In this document: one piece after another, positions 33,617 through 42,357 of the stretch
Layout of the letters: every line of letters begins with the position of its first letter
Position numbering within the stretch: the stretch's first letter is position 1
Source: JABSSA01 sp039984715
GTDB taxonomy: Bacteria; Pseudomonadota; Alphaproteobacteria; Rhodobacterales; Rhodobacteraceae
DNA: 64,000 nt
Direction of reading: 5' to 3'
NCBI GenBank assembly: GCA_039984715.1
Contig: JBDWUA010000010.1
Location: 124,001-188,000 of the forward strand
Position numbers and translations under genes: made by a program
Notes under the pieces: model-generated
Told to the model about the DNA's origin: nothing
The model's input: the letters and a program-made list of their open reading frames with translations, nothing else
The model's database searches: none

Positions 33617-35533
33617 ATGCGCCTGTCGGCTTTGGCTACGATTATTTTGGCGTTCGTATGCGCTGCAGCGGCTTCACTTTTGGCGGCCAGTTACTCTGTC
33701 ACCTTGATAGAGGACAGTTCAGAAATTGGTGTGCGCGAAGCGTTAGATGATGCTGGAATGTCTTGGGCCGAGGTTCAAGCCGATGGCCTGAAGGTCACGT
33801 TGGCAGGGACCGCTCCGACCGAAGCAATCCGATTTTCCGCCCTAAGCACGGTTGGCAGCGTGGTCGATGCCGCACGTATTATCGACGATATGCAAGTCCA
33901 AGCTATCGCAGCGCTGGCCCCGCCACGCTTTAGCGCAGAAATCCTGCGCAATAATGCAGGGCTTTCGATTATTGGTTTGATCCCTGAAGAGCTTGATCGC
34001 GAAGACCTTCTGGAACGGTTCGCCGAAATCGGGCGGGATGCACCGGTGGCTGATCTGATCGAAACGGCCCGCTTTCCAGCACCTGATGGTTTAAAAGATG
34101 CGATGGATTTCGCAATTGTCGCAATGGAACGTCTTCCTCGCGCCAAAGTATCAATCGAAGCACATAGTGTTGCGATCACCGCCATCACCGACAGCCCCGA
34201 AGAAAAAGCAGATCTAGAGCGTTATCTCAATCGGACTGCTCCTCCGGGATTGCGGCTCGCGCTTAGCATTTCAGCGCCCCGCCCCGTGATCACACCATTC
34301 ACATTGCGTTTCGTCAAAGACGACGCGGGAACGCGGTTTGATGCATGCTCTGCTGACAGTGACGCAACCGAACGCAAGATCATCGAAGCCGCGCGTGCCG
34401 TTGGCTTACCTGCCAACACCTCGTGTAAAATCGGTCTTGGCGTACCCAGCCCGAATTGGGGCACAGCAGTTGAACAAGCGATCAATGCGCTTGACGAAAT
34501 TGGCCAAGGCACCGTTACGTTTTCAGACGCAGACATAACGTTGATGGCTGCAGAAGGCACGGCACAGGCCACGTTCGATCGTGTCATTGGTGAACTTGAA
34601 AACGGACTACCCGAAGTATTTGCCCTTCACGCGCGCCTGCCTGAAACGGTTACTCCTGACACTGGTCCAACGGAATTTGTTGCAACACTCAGCCCCGAAG
34701 GGCTCGTTCAATTGCGTGGGCGCTTATCTGATGAAAACCTGCGGCATGTCGCAACAAGCTATGCCCAGGCAGCTTTCGGGTCTTCAAACGTCTATACCGC
34801 AGCCCGTGTCGTCGAGGATTTGCCTGCAGATTGGCCACTGCGTGTTCTCGCAGGTTTGGAATCACTTGCGCAATTGTCCAACGGGTCTGTCACGGTCTCA
34901 CCTGAGTCAGTGAACATTCGCGGCAATACCGGCGACAAAGACGCAAATGCGCGCATTGCAACGTTACTAGCCGAACAACTGGGTGAGGCGAAAAATTTTC
35001 AAATCGAAGTTGTGTATCAAGAGAAACTAGATCCAATCGCAGGCTTACCAACCCCAGAAGAATGCGAAGCGGAAATCGCTCAGATCACGGAAAACTCAAA
35101 GATCACCTTTGAACCCAGCAGTGCAACCATTGATGTAAGTGCTTTGGGGACCTTGGATGACATTGCAGATGTTTTGAAGCAATGTGGTGCCTTGCGGTTG
35201 GAAATTCAGGGGCATACGGACAGTCAGGGCCGCGAGATCATGAACCTTGAGCTTAGCCAAGCCCGCGCAACATCTGTTCTGAACGAGCTTCGAGCGCGCC
35301 GTGTTTTGACGTCGACCTTTTCCGCCAAAGGGTATGGTGAAACTCAACCCATCGCTGAAAACAATTCAGAAGAAGGCCGCGAAGCGAACCGTCGGATCGA
35401 ATTTCGCCTAATTCGGCCCAAACCTTCGATCCCAGAAGGCGAATCATCTCTGGAGTCTTTGGCACAGCCAAGCGATATAGATGCCGAATCGGAAATAACA
35501 AACGAGTCGGGTGAGGACACCAGCGGTGAGTAG
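33617..35533 (+). CDS. OmpA-family protein with BON-like repeats
   Basis: 638 residues from ATG 33617. One N-terminal hydrophobic segment (about 5-27; signal anchor) is followed by several repeats resembling BON domains (about 40-460), each with a GLxVxLxGxxP-type strand. The C-terminal OmpA domain (about 495-605) carries LRLEIQGHTDSQGREIMNLELSQARA and GYGETQPIAENNSEEGREANRRIEF, the peptidoglycan-binding signature. It probably sits in the inner membrane or periplasm, tethered to the cell wall. An acidic tail ends the protein, and the next gene overlaps its stop. Confidence 0.88.
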   Translation: MRLSALATIILAFVCAAAASLLAASYSVTLIEDSSEIGVREALDDAGMSWAEVQADGLKVTLAGTAPTEAIRFSALSTVGSVVDAARIIDDMQVQAIAALAPPRFSAEILRNNAGLSIIGLIPEELDREDLLERFAEIGRDAPVADLIETARFPAPDGLKDAMDFAIVAMERLPRAKVSIEAHSVAITAITDSPEEKADLERYLNRTAPPGLRLALSISAPRPVITPFTLRFVKDDAGTRFDACSADSDATERKIIEAARAVGLPANTSCKIGLGVPSPNWGTAVEQAINALDEIGQGTVTFSDADITLMAAEGTAQATFDRVIGELENGLPEVFALHARLPETVTPDTGPTEFVATLSPEGLVQLRGRLSDENLRHVATSYAQAAFGSSNVYTAARVVEDLPADWPLRVLAGLESLAQLSNGSVTVSPESVNIRGNTGDKDANARIATLLAEQLGEAKNFQIEVVYQEKLDPIAGLPTPEECEAEIAQITENSKITFEPSSATIDVSALGTLDDIADVLKQCGALRLEIQGHTDSQGREIMNLELSQARATSVLNELRARRVLTSTFSAKGYGETQPIAENNSEEGREANRRIEFRLIRPKPSIPEGESSLESLAQPSDIDAESEITNESGEDTSGE

Positions 35534-35840
35534 AACGGAATTCGTCATTGCGACGGCGATCATTCTTTTTGTGGCTTTCTGCCTAGGCTGGTTTGCAAAC
35601 TGGTTGGTTCACCGCTTTACGCGTGTGGCAGCAGGTGACGTTGCCGAATTGGACCGCATGAGCCAGGAACTGCACGAAGCAGAAGAAACGCGGGATCAAG
35701 CCATTACATATCTGCAGCAACGCGAGGCAGAACTGACCAATCAGCTGTCACAAACAGAAGCTGAGTTGCGTGCCGCTATGGAAGGGTTGCGCGATGCCCG
35801 GCAAGAGGCCGAAGAATTGCGCGGACGCGTCGCGCGTTAG
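35526..35840 (+). CDS. Single-pass membrane protein with coiled coil
   Basis: 104 residues from GTG 35526, which overlaps the end of the OmpA-family gene by 8 nt; a GTG 15 nt earlier is an alternative. One hydrophobic segment (about 5-25, VIATAIILFVAFCLGWFANW) precedes a long Glu/Gln/Arg-rich coiled coil (about 35-104). The pairing with a peptidoglycan-binding protein suggests an envelope role, but no function is known. Confidence 0.8.
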   Translation: MSRTEFVIATAIILFVAFCLGWFANWLVHRFTRVAAGDVAELDRMSQELHEAEETRDQAITYLQQREAELTNQLSQTEAELRAAMEGLRDARQEAEELRGRVAR

Positions 35841-35861
35841 ATAGATCAGGCATCGCAGGCA

Positions 35862-36302
35862 TTACCAACGCTTTAGGGCGTCCTCGTCTTCGCCGCGCGC
35901 ATCAACCCAGCCGACATTGTCTGCTGTGACTTCCCGTTTCCAAAACGGCGCACGAGATTTAAGAAAATCCATCAGGAATTCTGCCGCTTCAAAGGCATCT
36001 TTACGATGACGCGCCGCGGTTGCCACCATCATGATCATGTCGCCCGTCTTCAGAACGCCATGGCGATGAATCACCAAAGCATCATCCAGCGACCAGCGTG
36101 TGACAGCTTCGTTTGCGATGGCCTCCAACGCCTTTTCGGTCATTCCAGCGTAATGTTCGATCTCCATCTGTTGAAGACCTCCATCCACATCCCGAACGAT
36201 CCCAGTGAATGTCACAATCGCCCCACTGTCCTGACGCCCACGCGCAAACCCATCCGCCTGCGCACCAAAATCGAACGGTTCCTGTTGAACAACGACGCGC
36301 AT
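35862..36302 (-). CDS. moaE: Molybdopterin synthase catalytic subunit MoaE
   Basis: 146 residues. Motifs GAIVTFTGIVRD, MEIEHYAGMTEKAL, VIHRHGVLKTGD, ATAARHRKDAFEA and the catalytic-lysine region LKSRAPFWKREV are present. MoaE with MoaD converts precursor Z (cPMP) to molybdopterin. It abuts moaD with no gap. Confidence 0.96.
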   Translation of the reverse strand: MRVVVQQEPFDFGAQADGFARGRQDSGAIVTFTGIVRDVDGGLQQMEIEHYAGMTEKALEAIANEAVTRWSLDDALVIHRHGVLKTGDMIMMVATAARHRKDAFEAAEFLMDFLKSRAPFWKREVTADNVGWVDARGEDEDALKRW

Positions 36303-36548
36303 TTACCCGCCAGTCATTGGGGGAAAGAATGCAATTTCACGCACACCATCCAACGTCGCATCAAAATCAGAAAGCTCCTGATCCACAGCCACACGCAAAG
36401 CGCTTAGATCAGAAAAGGCCATCGCGTATCTTTCTTCGCGGGCACTTAATTCTTTGACAAGGTCCGACACCGTCACAGCCGAGCTGTCGACAGTTTCGCG
36501 TGGCACGCCAATCCGCTCGCGAACCCATGCAAAATACAGAACGTCCAT
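36303..36548 (-). CDS. moaD: Molybdopterin synthase sulfur carrier subunit MoaD
   Basis: 81 residues, ubiquitin-like beta-grasp fold starting MDVLYFAWVRERIG and ending in the required Gly-Gly (FFPPMTGG), the site of thiocarboxylation by MoeB-type activators. Stop abuts the moaE start; start is 3 nt after the pgsA stop. Confidence 0.95.
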   Translation of the reverse strand: MDVLYFAWVRERIGVPRETVDSSAVTVSDLVKELSAREERYAMAFSDLSALRVAVDQELSDFDATLDGVREIAFFPPMTGG

Positions 36549-36551
36549 CGT

Positions 36552-37211
36552 TTATCCTTTCAGATGTGGCACAGCTTTTCGGAAATAATCCCACCCTGTG
36601 ACCAAGGTCAAAGCGGCCGCAAGCCACAGCAAGAACAAACCAATGCGTCCGGCCCATTCAGCCCCCGCAAGCATTGACTTAAGGCCAAGGTGATCGGCCT
36701 CGCGACCATCAAGAATGGCAAAGACCAATTCTTCATCCATCCCCCATGTCCACATACCAAAGTAATGTTCAAAGATTCCCTGACTGAACAAGACCGCTAT
36801 CGCAACCATCTGTAACGTCGTCTTCCACTTTGCCAGTTGCGTCACGGCAAGCATGCCAGACACATCCCCAAGGAATTCGCGCAACCCTGATACAAACACT
36901 TCGCGGAACAATATCACCGTTGCCGGCAAAACGAGCCATGGCGACCATGACGAAAATCCAATGATGACCATCAGCGCAATGACCACCATGGCCTTGTCGG
37001 CAATCGGATCCAACATCGCGCCCAACCGGGTTTGTTGCCCCCAAGCCCGCGCAAGATAGCCATCAAACCAATCAGTAATGGCCGCCCCCACGAACAGGAT
37101 AAGTGCGATCCAATCCGCATGCGGACGCGTGAAATACAAGAACATCACCGCCAAAAGAGGAGCCGCGGCAAGACGTATCACCGTTAGGATATTTGGAATG
37201 GTCCAAACCAT
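36552..37211 (-). CDS. pgsA: CDP-diacylglycerol-glycerol-3-phosphate 3-phosphatidyltransferase PgsA
   Basis: 219 residues from ATG 37211; a GTG two codons earlier is possible. The CDP-alcohol phosphatidyltransferase motif DWFDGYLARAWGQQTRLGAMLDPIADK matches DG..AR...G...D...D. Four to five membrane helices. It makes phosphatidylglycerophosphate. It follows uvrC on the same strand by 152 nt and leads into moaDE. Confidence 0.94.
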   Translation of the reverse strand: MVWTIPNILTVIRLAAAPLLAVMFLYFTRPHADWIALILFVGAAITDWFDGYLARAWGQQTRLGAMLDPIADKAMVVIALMVIIGFSSWSPWLVLPATVILFREVFVSGLREFLGDVSGMLAVTQLAKWKTTLQMVAIAVLFSQGIFEHYFGMWTWGMDEELVFAILDGREADHLGLKSMLAGAEWAGRIGLFLLWLAAALTLVTGWDYFRKAVPHLKG

Positions 37212-37363
37212 ATGCACTAGGTAAACGCTTTATTTGGCAACGAAAAGGGGGCGCGCGCAATTGAAACCATTTGCGAACGTAATCTCGCATCTAAGGGCAC
37301 GAATTTAAGGGACGGTGGGCGGGGCGCATTGGCCAACGGCCAACAGCGTCCGAACATCGTTCC

Positions 37364-39250
37364 TTAGCTCTCATGAAAATAATCGTATACTTTTTGCGCC
37401 AAGCCCTCAGAAACTCCATCAACCGCTTTTAAATCAGCCAAGTGAGCGCGACCAACAGCTTTTGCCGATCCGAAATGCGCCAGAAGGGCGCGCTTGCGTG
37501 ATGCCCCAACGCCCGGAATATCGTCCAACGGGTTGGCCATTGTCGATTTCGCGCGTTTTGCCCGATGCGTCCCAATCGCAAATCGATGCGCTTCGTCGCG
37601 CATGCGTTGCACGAAATACAAAACCGGATCGTTATGACGCAATGCCATTGGGCGCAGGCCCACACGGTGAAATTCTTCTTTCCCTGCGTCGCGATCAACA
37701 CCTTTGGCCACGCCTATCATGGGGATGTCTTCGACACCGTATTCAGCCATAATTTCAGCAACCGCACTCACCTGCCCGGCCCCGCCATCAATCAACAACA
37801 AATCCGGCCACATACTTTTCTCGCGATCCGGATCTTCTTTCAGCAACCGCTTAAAGCGCCGAGTCAGAACCTCTTTCATCATGCCAAAGTCATCACCCGG
37901 TGTCAGATCATCCCCTTTGATGTTGAACTTTCGGTATTGGTTTTTGTTAAACCCGTCCGGCCCCGCTACGATCATTCCACCCACAGCATTTGTGCCTTGA
38001 ATGTGAGAGTTATCGTAAACCTCAATTCTGTTTGGAACGTCGGGCAGGTCGAATGCCGCAGCCAAACCCTTTAGCAATTTGGATTGAGTCGCGCTTTCCG
38101 ACATTTTACGCGCAAGGCTTTCGCGCGCATTGCGTAACGCTGAATCGATAATCTCGGCTTTTTCACCCCGTTTGGGCACGATCAGTTCGACTTTCCCACC
38201 GCGCTTTTGGGCCAACGCCTCTGACATCAAATCCGCATTCTCAATCTCGTTGGACAGGATCACCTGTTTCGGCGGTTCTTTTGTATCGTAGAACTGCCCC
38301 AAAAACGCTTCAAGAACCTCGGCCGCATCTACATCAGGCATGACACGTGGATAATAATCCCGATTGCCCCAATTTTGCCCCGCACGAATAAAAAACACCT
38401 GCACACACGCCTGTCCCTGATCCAGATGCAAAGCGACGATGTCCGCCTCTGTGATCGTACGCGGATTGATCCCTTGCGCTGACTGGACCGCAGTCATAGC
38501 CCGAATTCGGTCGCGCAATGCAGCGGCGCGTTCAAATTCCATCTCTTCAGACGCCCGCTGCATATCAGCAGCCAATCGGGCCTGAATTTCTGTTGAACGG
38601 CCTGCTAGAAAATTCTCTGCGTCTTTCACCGCAGTGGCATATTCAGGTTCCGATATCAGGCCGACACAAGGCCCAGAACACCGTTTAATTTGATACAGCA
38701 AACAAGGTCTTGTCCTGCTTTCGAACATCGCGTTTGTGCAATTTCGCAAAAGGAACACCCTTTGCAATTGGTTCAACGTTCTGTTGACTGCCCCCGCACT
38801 GGCAAACGGTCCGTAATAAGCACCCTTTTGTTTTTTCGCGCCACGATGTTTCTTAATCTGCGCAAAAGCATGATCGCCCGTAACCACAATATTTGGAAAA
38901 CTCTTATCATCGCGCAAAAGCACGTTAAATTTGGGCTTGAGCTGCTTGATCAGATTTTGTTCCAACAACAAAGCTTCGGTTTCGGTCCGTGTTGTCAAAA
39001 ACATCATCGAGGCAGTGTGAGAAATCATTCGCTCGATCCGCGCAGAATGCCCACCCGGTCGCGCATAGTTGGACACGCGCGCTTTTAGGTTCCGCGCCTT
39101 GCCCACATAAAGTACTCGGCTTTCTGCATCCAGCATCCGATATACACCAGGAGAGCCATCCAAAGTCCGTAAGTATTCTTGAATGACCGGATACCCGGTC
39201 GGAACCGTTCCATTGGAAACTTGGCTGCTAAGATCGTCTGGCGTTGCCAT
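37364..39250 (-). CDS. uvrC: Excinuclease ABC subunit C
   Basis: 628 residues. N-terminal GIY-YIG nuclease (SPGVYRMLDAESRVLYVGKARNLKARV), the cysteine-rich linker CSGPCVGLISEPEY, a UVR motif (~205-240), the RNase-H-like second nuclease (YDNSHIQGTNAVGGMIV, LLIDGGAGQVSA) and the C-terminal helix-hairpin-helix (IPGVGASRKRALLAHFGS). It makes both incisions in nucleotide excision repair. Classic neighbour of pgsA. Confidence 0.97.
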   Translation of the reverse strand: MATPDDLSSQVSNGTVPTGYPVIQEYLRTLDGSPGVYRMLDAESRVLYVGKARNLKARVSNYARPGGHSARIERMISHTASMMFLTTRTETEALLLEQNLIKQLKPKFNVLLRDDKSFPNIVVTGDHAFAQIKKHRGAKKQKGAYYGPFASAGAVNRTLNQLQRVFLLRNCTNAMFESRTRPCLLYQIKRCSGPCVGLISEPEYATAVKDAENFLAGRSTEIQARLAADMQRASEEMEFERAAALRDRIRAMTAVQSAQGINPRTITEADIVALHLDQGQACVQVFFIRAGQNWGNRDYYPRVMPDVDAAEVLEAFLGQFYDTKEPPKQVILSNEIENADLMSEALAQKRGGKVELIVPKRGEKAEIIDSALRNARESLARKMSESATQSKLLKGLAAAFDLPDVPNRIEVYDNSHIQGTNAVGGMIVAGPDGFNKNQYRKFNIKGDDLTPGDDFGMMKEVLTRRFKRLLKEDPDREKSMWPDLLLIDGGAGQVSAVAEIMAEYGVEDIPMIGVAKGVDRDAGKEEFHRVGLRPMALRHNDPVLYFVQRMRDEAHRFAIGTHRAKRAKSTMANPLDDIPGVGASRKRALLAHFGSAKAVGRAHLADLKAVDGVSEGLAQKVYDYFHES

Positions 39251-39535
39251 TTGATTCGCTCACGTTTTTAACAATGGCTGCACCGTTACATAAAGTGGAT
39301 CAAGCCATTTGAAATCCACCGTTCTTGTGGATAAGTCTTTGGAGAACTTCTGAAAGTCCTGAAATTTTCGTTGTAATTTAGACATTTCGCCAATTTGCCT
39401 AATTTTTAGGCGCAACTACAAGTTATTGATTGGAAACGAAAATATTTTTGCGCGCCAGCAAGTCACTGAAAATAAACGCATTTTCTTAACGTTTTTGTTA
39501 CAATTGGGGCAACAGTGCAAAACTCTCGCTTCAAT
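39251..39535. promoter_or_regulatory. uvrC upstream region with a DnaA box
   Basis: 285 bp, AT-rich, no open frame of note. It must contain the uvrC promoter and the end of the SDR transcript. A perfect consensus DnaA box TTATCCACA lies on the minus strand at 39326-39334. An inverted repeat GCCTAA-TTT-TTAGGC lies at 39397-39411. A single box and no cluster argue against a replication origin. Confidence 0.5.
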
Positions 39536-40315
39536 TTACTCGACGCCAACCACATCCGGCGTTTCCCATGCCAAATGTTGGCCACCATCAACGCACAGGA
39601 TTTGACCTGTTATCGCAGGGCTGTCGAGAAAATATCGCAACGCACCCACAATATCTTGGGCGTTTGATCCACGTTGCAAAACGGTTGCAGCGCGTTGTTT
39701 CGCAAAGTGTTCAGCACTTTGGCGTCCGCCTTGCAATGTTGGCCCCGGTCCAATTGCGTTTACACGAATGGCAGGTGTCAAAGCCCGCGCAGATGTTTGC
39801 GTCAGCGCCCAAAGACCCATTTTGGCGATCGTATAGGTCATGAATTCTGGTGTGAGCTTGCGCACACGTTGGTCACACATATTCACGATCAACCCCGATG
39901 CCATCGGTTCCCCGTTTTCGTCAATATCCGGCTCAAGGCCCTGCGCCGCCATTGCTTGGGTCAAAACAAACGGAGCCCGCAAATTCGACTCTATATGCTT
40001 GTCCCAATGGCCACGCGTCGCCGTTTCAATCGTGTCGTATTCAAAAATGGATGCGTTGTTCACAAGACATTTTATGTCCCCGCCCAAACCATCCCGCGCC
40101 TTTGGCAACAAGGCTTGCGATTGATCTTCGTCCAAAAGGTCCGCTTGCAAAGCAATGGCCTTGCGCCCCAACGCTTCAATCTTTGCAACGGTCTCCAATG
40201 CGCCCTTATCCGAGCTTGAGTAGTGCACCGCCACGTCAAAGCCACGCTCGGCCAGACTGATGGCCATAGCTTGCCCCAAACGGTGCCCAGCACCCGTAAC
40301 CAAAGCACATGTCAT
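39536..40315 (-). CDS. SDR family oxidoreductase (FolM/pteridine reductase-like)
   Basis: 259 residues from ATG 40315. Rossmann NADP(H) motif TGAGHRLGQAMA, NNAS, and the catalytic YTIAK (YxxxK). The H-R in the glycine loop and the FAKQRAATVLQRGSNAQDIVGALRYFLDSPAITGQ ending are typical of the FolM/PTR1-like group, which reduces dihydromonapterin or folates, but this assignment is by resemblance. A spurious longer open frame extends upstream. Confidence 0.82.
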   Translation of the reverse strand: MTCALVTGAGHRLGQAMAISLAERGFDVAVHYSSSDKGALETVAKIEALGRKAIALQADLLDEDQSQALLPKARDGLGGDIKCLVNNASIFEYDTIETATRGHWDKHIESNLRAPFVLTQAMAAQGLEPDIDENGEPMASGLIVNMCDQRVRKLTPEFMTYTIAKMGLWALTQTSARALTPAIRVNAIGPGPTLQGGRQSAEHFAKQRAATVLQRGSNAQDIVGALRYFLDSPAITGQILCVDGGQHLAWETPDVVGVE

Positions 40316-40337
40316 TAGACGTCTCCCACGTTGTCTA

Positions 40338-41312
40338 TCAGGCAAGTACAAGCGCCAAATAAGCGACATACAGCAAAGCCAGAAAAATACCCCATATTCG
40401 GGTGATATCGAAGCGCAAAAAGACAAAAGGAACAAGCAAGAGCGAGGCCGCCAACATGACCCAAAGGTCCAGTCGCAAGAATTCGGGGTCAACAGGGATA
40501 GGGCCAAACTGACTGGCGATGCCGATGATGGCCAGCAGGTTGAACATATTCGAGCCTATGACATTGCCCAAAGCTACATCTGCCTGCCGACGAATAACCG
40601 CCATGACAGTCGTCGCCAGTTCCGGCAATGATGTCCCAATGGCCACCAAGGTTAAACCAATAACCGTGTCACTAATTCCATAGGTACGCGCAATAATGGT
40701 GGCATTATCCACCAGCAAATCAGCGCCCAATGGCAACCCAATCAAGCCCAACCCCAGAAACAGCCCGATGCGCCAGCCCGGCATATCGGGGTCAGCACCT
40801 TCTACGTCTTCATCATCTTCATCGACGCAGACCACGCCTTTGCCACAGGCTTTTCGATGATTGTTGGCCTCGCACATTGCGTCAAACAGAACAAATGCCA
40901 ATGCCCCAAGAAGGACAATTCCTGAGATCCAATCGAATACACCCCGAAACGCGAGGGCGATGAACAGGATAGAGGCAGCAATCATGAACACATAGGTTTT
41001 GCGTGTATCGCATTGCGACGTATGCATGACGGCCAACAAAGCTGGAATGCCCAGAACCATCAGAATATTTGCAATATTCGATCCAACGACATTCCCAAGA
41101 GCCAATCCCGGCGCGTCATCCAAAATGGCTTGGATCGATATCAACAGCTCGGGTGCGGATGTCCCGAATGCGACGATGGTCAAACTAACGATCAAGGCCG
41201 GTACACCAAGACGCAACGAAAGATTGACCGCACCTTTTACAAGTGCATCCCCTGCCAAAAGCAAGATCAAAAGACCAAGCCCAGATAAAAGCCAAGGCAT
41301 TGATGCGTCCAA
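40338..41312 (-). CDS. Calcium/sodium antiporter (CaCA family, YrbG-like)
   Basis: 324 residues, about ten membrane helices in two inverted halves. The alpha-1 repeat GTSAPELLISIQA...GNVVGSNIANI and alpha-2 repeat GTSLPELATTVMA...GNVIGSNMFNL hold the cation-binding acids. The start is taken as TTG 41312 because a strong GGAGGGG lies five nt before it; ATG 41300 has none. The central loop (about 175-210) is hydrophilic with three cysteines and an acidic run. Its start follows a small gene by 1 nt. Confidence 0.9.
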   Translation of the reverse strand: MDASMPWLLSGLGLLILLLAGDALVKGAVNLSLRLGVPALIVSLTIVAFGTSAPELLISIQAILDDAPGLALGNVVGSNIANILMVLGIPALLAVMHTSQCDTRKTYVFMIAASILFIALAFRGVFDWISGIVLLGALAFVLFDAMCEANNHRKACGKGVVCVDEDDEDVEGADPDMPGWRIGLFLGLGLIGLPLGADLLVDNATIIARTYGISDTVIGLTLVAIGTSLPELATTVMAVIRRQADVALGNVIGSNMFNLLAIIGIASQFGPIPVDPEFLRLDLWVMLAASLLLVPFVFLRFDITRIWGIFLALLYVAYLALVLA

Positions 41313-41313
41313 C

Positions 41314-41478
41314 TTAGCCCCTCCGCTTACAGGAGCATGCGCTGCGGCCAATACGATATCGGCCACAATCAGTGCACTTAGGAGGGGACAGTCGTTTTCC
41401 ACCAATCCAGTGAAGCTTGCCAAACATGGCAAGCACAGCAATGGATACTAAAAAGAGAACAACAACTTTTGTCAGCAT
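41314..41478 (-). CDS. Small membrane protein with a Cys4 zinc-ribbon-like tail
   Basis: 54 codons, easily missed by size cut-offs. The product starts MLTKVVVLFLVSIAVLAMFG, one hydrophobic helix, then a basic linker and a tail CTDCGRYRIGRSACSCKRRG whose four cysteines look like a zinc-ribbon knuckle pair (CxxC and CxC). It starts 1 nt after the sppA-like stop and ends 1 nt before the antiporter TTG; its last codons AAG CGG AGG GGC carry the antiporter's Shine-Dalgarno. I recall similar short proteins in Rhodobacteraceae; function unknown. Confidence 0.78.
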   Translation of the reverse strand: MLTKVVVLFLVSIAVLAMFGKLHWIGGKRLSPPKCTDCGRYRIGRSACSCKRRG

Positions 41479-41479
41479 T

Positions 41480-42277
41480 CTACAGCCCGAATTGCGCGTA
41501 AGCTGCGCGTTCTTCGACGGACCCTAACGCGTCTTCGATGATCCGGCCACTAAAGCGTGACAAAAAAGGGCGCTTTATGCCGTAGGTTCGGAATTTCACC
41601 TTTTCCCCAAATCGATCTTTCATGACCCCTTTTAAGTGGCCAATGCCATCAATCAAACCAAGCTCTTGCGCCTTGGCGGACAACCAGACCTCGCCGGTGA
41701 ACAAATCGACATCATTGTTCAACTTGTCACCGCGACGTTCTTTTATGTGGCCAATAAAATTCTGATGCAGGTCTTCCAAGATACCTTTCAGGCGGGACAC
41801 ATCAGCTTCGTTTTCGGGTCGGAACGGGTCCAACATCGATTTCGATTTTCCAGCTGTGTACACCCGACGTTCGATCCCATGGCGTGAAAGCAACTCATGC
41901 GCGCCGAAACCCGCGGATATGACGCCTATTGACCCAACAATTGAACTGGGGTCAGCAAAGATCTCATCCGCCGCCACAGCCAGCCAATAACCACCCGATG
42001 CGGCAACGTCTTCGACGAAGGCAAAAACAGGCACGTCTTTTTCTTCGGCAAGTCGCCGAATGCGCGATCCGATCAGCGAAGATTGAACAGGGCTGCCGCC
42101 TGGTGAATTAATCTGCAACGCAATTGCAGTCGGCTTTCCCTTTGAAAAAGCACGCTCAATAGCCGGAGCCAGCGCTTGATCAGACAGGGTCCCACGATTG
42201 CCACTGGCGATGACCCCTTGCATACGGATCACGGCGACAACTGGGTCAGACTTGAGAAATGGAATCCAACGTTTCAT
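41480..42277 (-). CDS. SppA-like S49 family peptidase
   Basis: 265 residues, the short SppA form. Substrate strand LQINSPGGSPVQSS, the nucleophile region DVAASGGYWLA with Ser94, and the general-base Lys in TAGKSKSMLDPF (Lys144 or 146). It would cleave signal-peptide remnants or act on membrane proteins. No clear signal peptide, though the N-terminus is short and hydrophobic only in part. It precedes the small membrane protein and the antiporter. Confidence 0.88.
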   Translation of the reverse strand: MKRWIPFLKSDPVVAVIRMQGVIASGNRGTLSDQALAPAIERAFSKGKPTAIALQINSPGGSPVQSSLIGSRIRRLAEEKDVPVFAFVEDVAASGGYWLAVAADEIFADPSSIVGSIGVISAGFGAHELLSRHGIERRVYTAGKSKSMLDPFRPENEADVSRLKGILEDLHQNFIGHIKERRGDKLNNDVDLFTGEVWLSAKAQELGLIDGIGHLKGVMKDRFGEKVKFRTYGIKRPFLSRFSGRIIEDALGSVEERAAYAQFGL

Positions 42278-42357
42278 CTAAGGCCATTTAAAAGCGACAG
42301 AGGGCGCAAACAAGGGCCGATGCGAAACGACTGCCGGTCGCGACATGCACGTCACAC

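Noticed and set aside
37329..37343. Hairpin TTGGCC-AAC-GGCCAA in the uvrC-pgsA gap as terminator
   Set aside because: Short stem and no T-tract; uvrC and pgsA are normally cotranscribed.
39251..39535. Replication origin around the DnaA box
   Set aside because: One box only, no box cluster and no origin-flanking genes such as dnaA, parAB or hemE.
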